This document shows positions 46,901 to 56,905 of a stretch of DNA of 64,000 nt, piece by piece. Location of the stretch: positions 1 through 64,000 of the forward strand of contig WTXG01000145.1 of assembly GCA_022496185.1 (NCBI GenBank), read 5' to 3'. The stretch's first letter is position 1; each line of letters begins with the position of its first letter. The translations under genes were made by a program, and so were the position numbers. The notes beneath the pieces are model-generated. The model had not been told where the DNA came from, did not search any database, and saw only the letters and a list, made by a program, of their open reading frames with translations. Origin of the DNA: Multifurca ochricompacta (Eukaryota > Basidiomycota > Agaricomycetes > Russulales > Russulaceae).

Positions 46901-48848
46901 ACCCTTGCCTTCTCCTGTGCCAGAACAACAACCAGTGCCTTTGTGGCGCTCTACACGGGAAAGGAAAGTTGCACTTCGCCCTGGGAATGTCTATGGGGAT
47001 AACAGGCACCCCGTCGATCAGATTACAGACATTCAGCGGATGCGGCAATGGAGACGAGCAGTGGAACCCCGGGGTAGCTCCCTGATTCCATCCGCGCGTT
47101 TGAGACAGGTTCCTGGTCCTAGTCTCGACACTCCGGCCCGCACTAGCGACGATCCGCTTACACCCATAAGGGGGAGTGATGATGAAGTTGAGGATCTAGT
47201 AGATCTCGTATCTCAACTAGCCCAGGAAGGGGGAGGAGAATTTGTGAATTATCTGCTCGCCAAAGCAGTTCCACATGATTCACAGCCACTAGACATGTCC
47301 AATATACGAGAGTGGACATATAAAGATATTTTGCGCATGCCTGACGCGCAACAAAAGGAATGGAAGACTGCATGTCGCGAAGAACTTGAGGCACTTCGCA
47401 GACGGAAAGTCTTTACGCTTGTGGACCCTCCCAAAGGGAGGAAGACAATTAAAAACAGATGGGTCTTTGACCAGAAATCTGATGGTCGTAAGAAAGCCAG
47501 GCTCGTAGCCAAAGGCTTTTCTCAGGTTGAAGGCGTTGACTTCAATGAAATATTCTCGCCTGTTGTAAGGTTTGAGACTGTCCGATTGATGCTCGCACTT
47601 GCCGCGCTTGAGGATTGGCACATCACTGGACTAGATGTCAAAAGCGCTTTCCTGTATGGTGAACTAGATGAAGAGCTATACATGGAACAACCTGAAGGTT
47701 TCAAAATTAAAGGACAAGAAACCAAAGTACTACGACTACAACGCGCCATTTATGGTCTTAAACAAGCTGCCTTAGCATGGTGGAAGGCGCTAGATAAGTC
47801 CATGGCTGCGATGGGCTGTAAACGCCTACTCTCAGACTCAGGCCTATTTCTATATAAAGCTAATAATGGGTCAATCATCATCATCATTGTATATGTCGAT
47901 GATGCTTTATTTATGGGAAATGACCAAGTCCTAGTCAGCAAACTAAAGACTGATTTCATGAACAAATGGGAGTGCAGGGATCTAGGAGACACAAAGGAGT
48001 TCTTGCGAATGCACATAACTAGGAAGGATGGCAAAATTCTACTTGATCAACAGCCATACCTAACTAAAGTGCTGCAATGCTTTGGGATGCTTAACGCGAA
48101 ATTTGCGCCCACTCCTCTCCCAGAAGGCTATCATCCAGATCCTAACACTGAACCTGCAGATCCTTCCATTCGTTCAAAGTTCCAACAAGTAATCGGCTCA
48201 TTACTTTACATTATGTTGGGCACGCGACCAGATATTGCCTTTGCAGTTACAAGGCTATCTCAATTTGCCGCTAATCCATCTCAAGATCATCTTGATCGAG
48301 CGCTGTATATCTGCCAATATTTAGCCGGCACATCCGATTACACGCTTATCTACGATGGCAGATCAAATGGCGGATTGATCGCGTGCGCTGATTCCGATTG
48401 GGCGTCAAACCCAATAGATCACCGATCCACTACTGGATACATGGTGAAAATAGCGAATGGGATATTCAGCTGGAATTCTAGAGCGCAAAAGACCACAGCG
48501 CTCTCATCCACTGAAGCAGAATACATGTCGCTTTCTGACACAACACGACAGATTGTATGGATCAAATCGCTTCTAAGCGAAATTGGCATTGATCTAGGAC
48601 CCATTCCTCTCTGCGGTGATAACCAGGGGTCCATCTTTATGGCCTCTAATCCTGTACAAGAGCGACGGATAAAACATATTGATATCCGCTTCCACTACAT
48701 CAGACAAATTATACAGGAGAAGAAAATTGAGCTATTCTTTATTGAAGGCTCTGAGAATCCCGCAGACATGTTCACCAAGAATTTGGGACGCGTCAAATTC
48801 CTGAAATTCAGGAGTCAACTTGGGCTAGAGATTAACTTGCCTAAGTAA
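43938..48848 (+). CDS. gag-pol: Copia C gag-pol polyprotein, intact
   Basis: Single open frame of 1636 residues from the ATG at 43938. Gag domain at the start (SNYHEWVGIMQAYLMANGLW); no canonical CX2CX4HX4C knuckle, only CAKCKGKTKDEGH just before the protease. Protease DSGASSHF with D497; pre-integrase MHKRLGHPS...CPGCAQGK (635-680); integrase core FIDDYT (720), SDAGGEYKS (763), NGRAERF (795); a long acidic, Pro-rich linker; RT from about 1170 with ARLVAKGFSQVEGVDF, LDVKSAFLYG and YVDD (1319-1322); RNase H with ADSDWAS (1483) and SSTEAEYMS (1524). Purine tract AAGGGGGAG follows. All catalytic residues I can check are present, so this copy could still be competent. Confidence 0.96.
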   Translation: MSSQLTTIVPVCDRSNYHEWVGIMQAYLMANGLWEITNGTDLKITAKDEQHPTADELRDQKEWERADNRAIGTIVLRLSASIQQEHRSTISANTLWVALKAKYGAVGPSAIFRDFKEALNFRLDSSKHPAPQINRLQVAFERLESNSVTIPDMLQGMLLLHTLPPRWEALIPTILVGRSHSDINLPVVCSAILAQWEQDRSRGKNPHSANKLSAVKQKRGDPRFSQQKQSGGKQPEHVEKQADHKYQRGCCARRQNRDNQQSKAQGHSHIANQAFFPPPRFTTMPSVPSPPSFKTHYRNGRPRIVMHTTPKERIPGQYHAFNQAMDLCEDIGVPGTAHNLKPLETRITDSFSRASSSKTKLEDLEEDGDEQPRKKSRSPSPITVDTEDEEDPNDPLDWGSDHLDDQLADLAGLDEDDDQDVYVPSFLLPCKTNRCIYASLVRASRESPTKSIRNAGVVSTIHDFRLCTNILHSPHHVQCAKCKGKTKDEGHITWLLDSGASSHFTFSLNDFIEYEDISTPEPVKTASKPIYIKGKGTVLLEHDVTHNGVTKTRTTRLYPVYYIPDITGRLLSVGEFLKQGLYVYGDEHELTLRNKGSKIPIIQCHPAITGQTIYWLHSKIANSQSYSTIYNVDYDLMHKRLGHPSKEVLRHAKDHTKGFPLDLSYPKTAPLCPGCAQGKMPSRSYLPSETRASKPFERIHSDLKTFPVESYHKYNYFISFIDDYTSFAWIVCLRTKSAAINALRQFLAMIKNQHNTTIKEWMSDAGGEYKSDVFMNVLKDEGIKILQSAPYTPQQNGRAERFMRTCMDKVQSMRIESCLPDSWWEFAVLHAVHLYNRTPVRRLKWQTPYEILYGEAPEISHLRVFGCGAYVYIPEERHGNKLSPKSELMVYIGHADGIKGHLFMRLGNNTLYTQATALFDENLFPKCDSTRRRGVTKLNEPLINEGPETQPIPLVDDDDFLPSRLPPSKQIEGPQVLDEEPSASQPEVPLPSPVPEQQPVPLWRSTRERKVALRPGNVYGDNRHPVDQITDIQRMRQWRRAVEPRGSSLIPSARLRQVPGPSLDTPARTSDDPLTPIRGSDDEVEDLVDLVSQLAQEGGGEFVNYLLAKAVPHDSQPLDMSNIREWTYKDILRMPDAQQKEWKTACREELEALRRRKVFTLVDPPKGRKTIKNRWVFDQKSDGRKKARLVAKGFSQVEGVDFNEIFSPVVRFETVRLMLALAALEDWHITGLDVKSAFLYGELDEELYMEQPEGFKIKGQETKVLRLQRAIYGLKQAALAWWKALDKSMAAMGCKRLLSDSGLFLYKANNGSIIIIIVYVDDALFMGNDQVLVSKLKTDFMNKWECRDLGDTKEFLRMHITRKDGKILLDQQPYLTKVLQCFGMLNAKFAPTPLPEGYHPDPNTEPADPSIRSKFQQVIGSLLYIMLGTRPDIAFAVTRLSQFAANPSQDHLDRALYICQYLAGTSDYTLIYDGRSNGGLIACADSDWASNPIDHRSTTGYMVKIANGIFSWNSRAQKTTALSSTEAEYMSLSDTTRQIVWIKSLLSEIGIDLGPIPLCGDNQGSIFMASNPVQERRIKHIDIRFHYIRQIIQEKKIELFFIEGSENPADMFTKNLGRVKFLKFRSQLGLEINLPK

Positions 48849-48885
48849 GGATAATTGCTTAGCACGCTTAGCAGCGGCACTTAGC

Positions 48886-48894
48886 AAGGGGGAG
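48886..48894 (+). promoter_or_regulatory. Polypurine tract of copia C
   Basis: AAGGGGGAG directly before the 3' LTR start TGTTGAACC. Confidence 0.85.
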
Positions 48895-49752
48895 TGTTGA
48901 ACCAGAGTACTGGTACAGAGCTACCGGAGATCGGTCCGACATAAGATTGTGATCATGCGTTTCAGAGATAACGCAGCCGATCACAATCACTTAGATACTT
49001 AATGATCCTAATAGTGATGTGCCTGGCCCGGCTCAAAGCCGGAAGCCGGGCCAAGCCGGGCCTGTTTGGGCTGGGCCAAGCCAGGCCGTTGTGACGGCCC
49101 AGCAAGGGCTTTGGCCCGGCTCAGAGAAGCTAAAAGCCAAAGCCGCCGGCTCAGGCCGCGGCTTTCAACAGCACATACAAGTGCAATAGCAATTGTCAAA
49201 ATCAGTAGAAATCTGATCACAAAGTGGTTGATTTGGGTCACATGATCATGTTTATTGCGGCATTTCAAACTTTTTCTTCGATATAGCTTTGCAATACGTA
49301 ACACACTAAGTCATATTTGGATTAGCTGAACTATAACTACTAGTTATATGTCATAAAATTTTCTCTACCAAAAGCCGCAGCTTGGGCCAAGCCGGGCCAG
49401 GGCCAAGCCGTCTGTGGCGGCTTTGGCTCGGCCCAGACTTTAGGAAAGCCGGAGCCGCCTCAGGCCAAGCCAAAGCCGCGGCTTTTGGGCCAAGCCAGGC
49501 CGGAACATCACTAGATCCTAATACATCCGAAAGCGGTCATGTGACTATAATCACATTATAAACGCGTTGTACTTACGATTAGATTAATAGCCGATTAGTA
49601 CATGCAGATGTATATAAAAGCCTATGTAAATATGCTACAAAAATTAAGTTGCCATCGCATTATTGAAAGCATCTAAGCCTCTACACAAACAAGGTGAGAT
49701 AGAGTAGTAAAGTAGCATCTAAAGTACAGTCTGCACCATGCCTGATTCATCA
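48895..49752 (+). repeat. 3' LTR of copia C, split by a hAT MITE
   Basis: Without the 502-bp MITE and one 8-bp duplication it is 348 bp, the same as the 5' LTR. The MITE lies upstream of the TATATAAAAG box. Followed by GGATA. Confidence 0.95.
49012..49513. mobile_element. hAT-type MITE 1
   Basis: 502 bp, termini TAGTGATGTGCC and (inverted) TAGTGATGTTCC, flanked by the 8-bp duplication GATCCTAA (49004-49011 and 49514-49521). GC-rich ends with repeated GGCCCGGC and AAGCCGCGGCTTTT, AT-rich middle, no transposase. The 8-bp duplication and TAGTGATG end are typical of hAT. Confidence 0.9.
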
Positions 49753-49757
49753 GGATA

Positions 49758-50273
49758 TAGTGCGCACCCCAGAACTTAACCATGACAGCCATTGTGAGCC
49801 GATTTTTGATCACACATGATGGATTCAGAAACACCGATGGGAGAGAAACGTACCAAAAAGGATACTAGATTCTGTCTACCTGATGGAGCGTGTGGACGTT
49901 TATGATGAACACTTCGACCCCAACCCCCAGTCATCTTAGGATAAGGCATTGCCGCCCTCCTAGATCTTTTCCAGTCAGAGACCGATACCAACTCTTGACG
50001 CCGACAAACGCATCTGCTCTGGGAATAATGCCCCAGGCAGTACCAGTTTTTGCCTTGCATAGGCACGACGATCAGTTGTTCATTATGGACACTGTACACA
50101 GAAGAATGCACCTGATTTGGGAACCAGTCACCTCCCAGATTGTGCCAAAAAGCGATGTATTGCACACGCCCGAACGGAATGCGCCAGTTTCGGACCCGTC
50201 GTCCACTGGTTGCGAGAACAAAGATGGCAGTGGCCAACATTGATTTGAATGATCTTGAGGCCCGTCGCCCTCC
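49758..50273 (+). other. Gypsy D internal region, second part
   Basis: Continues the D element after copia C. Contains a unit CTGGGAATAATGCCCCAGGC that recurs in variants at 51982, 52070 and 52163, suggesting degenerate tandem repeats. No recognised coding domain. Confidence 0.45.
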
Positions 50274-50365
50274 GCTGCACATAGTGTTCGCCACGGGTAA
50301 CCCGCGGGTAAAAACACATGGACCCGTACCCATACCCGTATGTACCCGGACCCTTACACCAAGGG

Positions 50366-51336
50366 TAGTGTTGTGCACGGCTCGGCTCGAAGCCGTAAGC
50401 CGGCCGTTTCTGAGCCGGAAAAAGCCGGGCCGACATAGGCCGTGAAAACGGCTTCCAGCGGCCCACGGCTCAGGCTTCAGGTTTGGAAAGCCTGAAGCCG
50501 CGGCTTAGGCCGCGGCTTTTGGTGGCTGAGTCACGCTTTCTATCCGGATTTTTGCGAACTGTTGAACCAGAATACTGGTACAGAAGTAGTCTGACATAAT
50601 TGTGATCGCGTTTAGATAAAACAATTGATGAGATAAAAACATGTCTCACATTGATTAAGATACTGAGTATATACATCTCAGATCGATCATGTGATGAAAT
50701 CACTTTCATTAACAAGCAAGATAACGCGCGCATTCGTTTACTTTAATTTGGTAGCTGATATAGTACATCTAAATTGTATATAAAGCCACTGATAAATAAT
50801 TAGATTTACATCGCACGCTCGATCGGCTTTGGTATTTTGTAGAATAGTACTAGAACCTATTTAAAGATGCCCTGTAGCATGCTGCAGATCCCATCTCGTC
50901 TTCTTGGGGGTGTAGGCTCTTAGCAATTGTTCAGTATAGGTGTATTCTTGCTGGATTTTCACTCTTAGTTTCACCACGATCTCAACATCTTATCTTATCT
51001 ACATAGCAAGCGCGGGATAGAAACACCCGTTACAAACGCTGTTATTGATACAAGCTAAAATAAGACAACTTATGTTACAGGAATTAAATGGGAGACATAA
51101 TATGGCAGAAGGCCAAAGCAGTGGCTAGGGGTTGATATAATGTAAACTACAAGTCCTTCAAAAAATGCAGCTTAAAACTTGATTTGATGCTGTAAAGCCG
51201 CGGCTTGGGCCTGAGCCGGGCCTAAGCCGGCCGGAAGCCGTCGCTACGGCCCAGGCTTGAGTTTTGAAAAGCCTAAGCCGCCAAAAGCCGGGCCTAAGCC
51301 GCGGCTTCAGGCCGAGCCGGGGCCGTCACAACACTA
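50366..51336. mobile_element. hAT-type MITE 2 (inner)
   Basis: Termini TAGTGTTGTGCACGGC and inverse GCCGTCACAACACTA, 8-bp duplication ACCAAGGG at 50358-50365 and 51337-51344, so it inserted into MITE 3. Rich in AAGCCGCGGCTT and GCCGGGCC near both ends, related in style to MITE 1. It contains a copia-type LTR. Confidence 0.88.
50560..51034 (+). repeat. Copia-type solo LTR (related to copia C)
   Basis: Starts TGTTGAACCAGAATACTGG like the copia-C LTR and shares GTCTGACATAA and TGTATATAAAGCC. It probably ends at CCCGTTACA (51034). The flanks (CGAAC, AACGC) do not form a clear duplication, so the right end is uncertain. Confidence 0.6.
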
Positions 51337-51848
51337 ACCAAGGGTACGGGTTTGCCATACTACGGGTACGGGTACACCACAGGTCGTATACCTGCGGGTA
51401 AGGGTAGATATTTACATTTTAAGTCTGATAGCCTAGAGTAACACTGTACTACTTAAGCTATAATCCATTCATCATCTGGCCATTCTTCATTGTTTTTGGT
51501 ATCAGGTTGAGATGCTGCATACTTTAAATCAGCAGTCTCTACATAACTGGCCTTCATCCAAGCTCCCAAACATAGAAGAGCCTAAGTTGTATGCAATGGG
51601 ACCACTGGGTCTGTATACAGTATCTACAATACATGTACTGTGTAGTTTTTCTGTGGCTGGTGCAATGCCACATGCATTGCCGCCCTCATTGCCTCCCTTC
51701 CAATTTCAGCTTACCCGCTCTGGCGGGTAAGGGTTGGGTGTCTGCGGGTAGGGGTCACATGAGGGGTATGAAGATGTGACCCCGACCCATACCCGCATGT
51801 ACCCTGACCACATACCCGGCGGGTTGCGCCTACCTGTAGCGAACACTA

Positions 51849-54800
51849 GCTGCACAAGGGACACTGCTGTCCAGGGATATTCCCCAGTCAGCTGCTTGCT
51901 GCTAGCACCATGAACCCTTATCACTCCCCCGACCCGAGTAGTTGTCCTTTGTGACACTACGACCTGATGAATCCACCTGTTCTGGGAATAATGCCCCAGG
52001 CAGTACCGACCTTCACCACACATTGAACTCCGAACAGTAGTCTTTATGACTCTGAAGAAAGCATTTGCTCCGGGAATTGTGCCCCGGGCTATGCCACATC
52101 CCTACCACTCCCCCTACCCCGACCAGCTGTCTATCACGATGACGCTGCGACCTGAAATCTACTCTGGGATTCAGACCCCAGGTAGTACGACTTCACGCCC
52201 CATCCTGACACCTCAATTAGTTGCCCATTACAGGCACCATGATCTGACAAATGCACCCGCGTGAGGACAATCATCTCCCGGGTTGCGAAGATCGGCAGCG
52301 CAGTACATGCGCTCTGACCCAAACGCGGAAGTTTTTCAGACTGACACACCCTATATCACGAACTCCAGATGCACCAGTATTGAACTTACTGCCCACCGAG
52401 CCCTGGCTACTCATAAACCAGTGAATTATCAAACGATATGATGACCCTTACCAACCGCCGCTCTGAGGGGCTTTGCACACCTGCGATGATTAGGAGGAAC
52501 TATCACTGAAAGAATCCCACACCATGCCCGCCTCACCCATCTGACACAGAGAAGACGGAAACTTTTGTTAACCACTCTGTACGACGCTAGAATCTTCCCC
52601 AGTTGCCCCTACTGGTTGCCACAAAACTGGAGAAAGTCAAGAAGATTCAGGAGCAGCAACAGAACCAGCAGAAGCAGAAGAACTTATCTGATGATGGGAT
52701 GAATATGAGGCTCAGAATCTGATACGAAGACAGGCAGAAATGTGATGATCCAAAGCCCTGGAGACCTGGAGCATGACCCTGTAGTTCCCCTCCCAACATA
52801 TCGACGCACTCGCAGACCCAGACAGCCGCATCCTAAATGAAAGCGAACCGAATGCGATGGATATCATAAACAATGACCTGGCCACTCGGCAGACCCGAAA
52901 ACCGAGCGCACGGCCCTCGTTCTCATTGTCCGCGGTGCTGACAACCTGAACAAGGGGGTGAATTCCTGTTTCCTTTCATTTTTCTTTCCCTTTTTCCTCG
53001 TCCCTCCTTCTTCCGACACCTATGGTACCAAACAACCCTGCCAACGATGAACCTGACCAGAAGAAGTTCGATTTCTTTCCCTCCCTCTCCCACTTCTTCC
53101 CTTAATTCCGACACATGCTGAACAACCTGGATATCCCGACCTTGACAAAAGCGACATAGGATGACCAGAACTACCACCTTCCAACCCAAAACTCACTATG
53201 AAACCGACCCCCTTTCCCTCTTTCCCAACAAGGCTTGACATAAAAGAACAGCAAACGCGAACCGTCTGCAGACTCCACTACCCCTCTTGCGTCTCAAGAC
53301 TGTGTACCCTGATCTAAAGCTTGATTCTGACATGCTCGTCACCTTGACCCGACTACCCATACTCTCCCGAAATCCCCTTCCTTTGCTCCAACACCCCAGA
53401 ACTTCACACTGACCTCTCTGCCAACCATCAAAGCCTGCTAACGACTCCCTGACCTGTTGAAGAGTCTTCCCAATCCCATGGCTTGACCAGACAATTAACT
53501 ACAGCAGATGACGGCTTGCACACCCTGTCGAAAGAAGAAGTCTATATACCTGTCGACGTTCATTAACAGACGACACTTATCACCTCCAGAAGACCCTTTT
53601 TGACGACACCAGAACCCAGAACAGTTGCCTGAACCACAGCAGCTGCATAACCACCCTATGACTTGTCACCTTAGGACTGGAACCCGATGCTCATAGGCAT
53701 GATGCCTTGAGACCTTGACTCGATGCCTCGAGCTTGTAACTTGAGGAATACCCTGATGCCTGTGGCCTTTTGCCCAGGACCCTGTGCATTTTGTGCCGCT
53801 TAGACCTTACCCCCTGCCAAATCCGATGAACCTTAGGCTTGAACTGCCACCTGAGGAAGAGGACCAGAACCAGAAGATACCGCGGCAGTCCGCGCCACAC
53901 GTTGAAGAAACCTGATGATACCGCTATTTTGCGTGCAGTTGAGGACCTGAACCCGATGATGCTGTGGACGTTCTATCTGCAGTTAAGGATCTGAACCTGA
54001 AGAAACCGCGGCAGTTCACGCCGCGCGTTGACCCAATGACACTGTAGAAGCTCTATCTGCAGTCGAGGACCCGAACCTGATGAAGCCACGGATGCAGTCT
54101 GCGTGCGGAAGACCCTGTGCCGTCGCCAGTCATTGTTGCTGGCTGTGCACACCCGACCCCAATGCGCTTGATGTCGCTTGGGTTTTGATACAAGAAAAGG
54201 ATGGAAGAACTGACGGTCGATAATTGTACTGATGCGACCTGACGAAACGACCAATACCGTCGATGATGGAACAACCTTATGGGCTCAACCTGATGACGAA
54301 GAACCTGAATGAACATGCGGACCTTTTCTGGCTGCGTACACTGGTCCACTCCATGTACCTACTGGAGTGCTTGCTAAAGACTAGGGGTCCTGACCAAAGA
54401 GAAATATGACGAACGCGTGGACCTCTGTGACCACACACCCCGATTCACCCCATACGCTCACCACCACTCGAACACCTGCTAAAGACCAGATGAACCCTGA
54501 CCCAACGACACCACGGCAGTTCACGCTGCGTGCAGAAGAACTTACAAACACCCTGACCAGAAGGGAACACGAAGAATGCGCGAGTTTACATCACCGCACA
54601 ACCCGATCCACTCGACAACGCTCGCCGCTGCTGCTCAAAGGCTTGCAGAAACGAAACGACACCCGATGACGCCGCTGCCTTATCTGTGGCTGAGGACGAA
54701 ACGACATTCGATGATGCCGCTGTGTCGACTGCGGCTGAGGATAAGACGACACCTGATGATACCGCGACTATGCATGCGGTTGAGGATCTGAACTCGATGA

Positions 54801-55169
54801 TACCGTGGCAGCTCACGCTGCGTGTTGAGAACCCCGATGCCCTGGCTGTTGCTTGGGCTTTGGTACAAGATAGGATGGAACCCGAAGGTTGATTGTTGAA
54901 CTGACGCGACCAGAAGGACGATACCGATGTTGAAGAAGGATGGGCTTTCTGAGCACAACCTGATGACTGAGGAAGACTGATTCTTGGTGCTGACGATGAA
55001 GAGCCTTTTGTGGTATTATCTGAAGACCTTGATGACTAGCAGTTGCTGCCAACAGCTGCCTGGATGAGACAGACTAAACTGGAGACTGAGTGTGCTGCCT
55101 TGTAACTCCTGCTTTTGGGGGCACTCTCTTGTGTCGAACTGGGTCATTTCGAGCCTGCAGAGGGGGTAA
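51849..55169 (+). other. Gypsy D internal region, third part
   Basis: 3.3 kb with only short, broken frames and no pol motif. Visible structure: degenerate repeats of CTGGGAATAATGCCCCAGG type (51980-52290); a Gln/Lys-rich piece KLEKVKKIQEQQQNQQKQKN near 52630; and a repeated acidic module at 53890-54250 and 54660-54900, for example GAGGACCTGAACCCGATGAT. The module can be read as AEDETTFDDAAVSTAAED and ends LALVQDRM-like in both copies. It finishes with the purine tract AGAGGGGGTAA (55159-55169). Confidence 0.5.
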
Positions 55170-56439
55170 TGTTACAACCCCACTCTTTTCCCTTCCTCAC
55201 ACTGAGCCAGCTCCCTTACACCACCCTTGACCTTTCCCCTTCACTAAACCACTGTCTCCTGCCCTCTTTGGCCCCTGATCCCTGATGCCCTTGGCTTGCT
55301 GCCTTGGGACCTTGCCTGATGCCTGTGGCTTATATGCCCAGGACCCCACCCTGATGCCTGTGACATGACACTCTCAGGACCCCTTGCCCTTGACACCTGC
55401 ACCTGACTCACTACTAGTTCAGCTACTGTGCTGATGGCTGCATTCCCCTTTCCCCTGATGCTTGGCCTCTGTCTTGGCCAGCATCTGTACCCTGTCCCTG
55501 TGGCTGACACCCATGGGATCTCTGACATTGTCCCTGCCAAACCTGACTCTGCACACAAGACGACCTTGGCTTGCATTTACCCCTCCAGACCACATGACCT
55601 GTAGGCACATGACATGGACTCAAAGCCATGACCTGTCATGTGACCCTTGACCACATGACCTCAGACCATGTGACCCCTTTGACCATGTGACCTTGGGCTT
55701 TGATCATGACCCCTTAGATCATCTGACCCATCAGTCACTTGACCCTCTTCTCTGATTCCTGTGGGAGTATTCCCACACTGATCTGACTCCTGTGGGACCT
55801 GTCATTTCCCCATTTGCCCCTGACCCTGGTGGGAATCCTCCCACACTGATATGACTCCTGTGGGGCTGCCCCACATGATTATGCTTCTGATAAGGCTTAT
55901 CCTTATCATGGACTATATTTGACATCTTATCTGCTATTGGATGATAAGGACTCTGACCCTGTTCCTGATTAGCTACAAACCAGACCCCCATACAGTATAT
56001 AAGACCCTGTAGACAGTTTGTACATCCCTAGATTTGACCTCTTGTGCCTTCAGCCTAGAGATCTTAGACCCCAATACATCAGAAGCCTTTTCCCCCTCTT
56101 TTGCGTCCTTGAGATCCCTGCAGGGACCCCCATTGCCTCTGGCAATGGGTGTGTACCCTTCCCTTTGAACCCCTTTGCCATCTCCTAGGGCTCCAGTGTG
56201 CTCAGTGCATTTCCGGCACAGCAACTGGGTCCTGTCTCCACTTAACAGCCTTAGGGGATTAGCTCCCTTTGGCTGGCTCATCCCATCTCCCTCTGTGCTT
56301 GATTATAGCACCAAACCTTAACCGATCCCGAAGCTAAACAGTGCCCAGAGTCTAGCCTTATCGTGCTAGGTTCGTGGCTGAGGTAATGGACCTGCGCCGA
56401 CCCGTGCACGCCGCACAGAACGCTCCGCTGAGCGTAACA
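55170..56439 (+). repeat. 3' LTR of gypsy D
   Basis: 1270 bp, TGTTACAACCCC...GAGCGTAACA, nearly identical to 39763-41033. Abuts a truncated copia-B LTR without a matching target duplication. Confidence 0.92.
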
Positions 56440-56905
56440 GGTGAGGCTAAAAGACAAGTTAAACTTCAGAGGAAGAAGAACTCTATAATACTATACTACT
56501 GACCTAAAAGACAAGTTAACTACACAGAGAATGTTAGTCAAAGGAAAAGTAGAGGTAAACTAAAGACGACTTACACTTCAGAGGAAGAAGAACTCTGAAG
56601 TGTAAAGGACAAAACAGACACCCTTATATACCCATAGGGGTCAGGGGAAATGGTCTGTGCGCACTGGGAATAAGTCCACAAGTGCCGGTCAATAATCAGA
56701 GAGGGATAAAGGCCATTGGACAAAGAGATATCACATGCTTACTGCGCATTACTAAGTCCATCACTAATCAGCTGAGTAAGGTGAGAAAGAAATGTAATAA
56801 AGATAACATAAAAAGTCCGATACTCCGAAATCTAATCTAATCTAATCTACAGCTGAAGCGAACCTTAGATGCCTGAAGCATCTCCAGACACATCCCGTGT
56901 CAACA
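56440..56905 (-). repeat. Truncated copia B LTR
   Basis: Matches the inverse copia-B LTR (as at 9441-9954) but lacks about the first 45 bp on the left, where gypsy D ends. The right end GTGTCAACA is intact and lies inside gypsy-F ORF3. Confidence 0.85.

Larger units (their letters stand above)
42082..49752 (+). mobile_element. Ty1/copia element C, complete with intact ORF
   Basis: 348-bp LTRs (42082-42429; 48895-49752 once the nested MITE is removed) and target duplication GGATA at 42077-42081 and 49753-49757. Half-tRNA primer site, leader with six hairpin motifs, unbroken 1636-codon gag-pol, purine tract. LTRs differ at four bases, all CpG. A gypsy-D solo LTR sits in the leader and a hAT MITE in the 3' LTR. 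Of all elements here this one has the only intact pol. Confidence 0.96.
50282..51848. mobile_element. hAT-type MITE 3 (outer), GGGTA-rich
   Basis: Termini TAGTGTTCGCC (left) and its inverse GCGAACACTA (right), with the 8-bp duplication GCTGCACA at 50274-50281 and 51849-51856. Ends are packed with GGGTACGGGTA/TACCCGTACCC units. About 590 bp without the inner MITE. No transposase. Confidence 0.88.
39763..56439 (+). mobile_element. Gypsy D, large element with nested insertions
   Basis: 5' LTR 39763-41033 and 3' LTR 55170-56439, about 1270 bp each and nearly identical; self-complementary primer site after the first, AGAGGGGGTAA before the second. Internal DNA left after subtracting nested elements is about 4.9 kb (41034-42081, 49758-50273, 51849-55169). 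I find no RT, integrase or protease motif in it, so it is either a non-autonomous (LARD-like) element or a very decayed one. The outer flanks (CAAAT, GGTGA) do not match. Confidence 0.82.

Noticed and set aside
49008..49304. Open frames in GC-rich MITE DNA (also 50128-50466 and 50470-50733)
   Set aside because: They arise from repeated GGCC/GCCGG sequence and cross transposon borders; no domain or codon signal.
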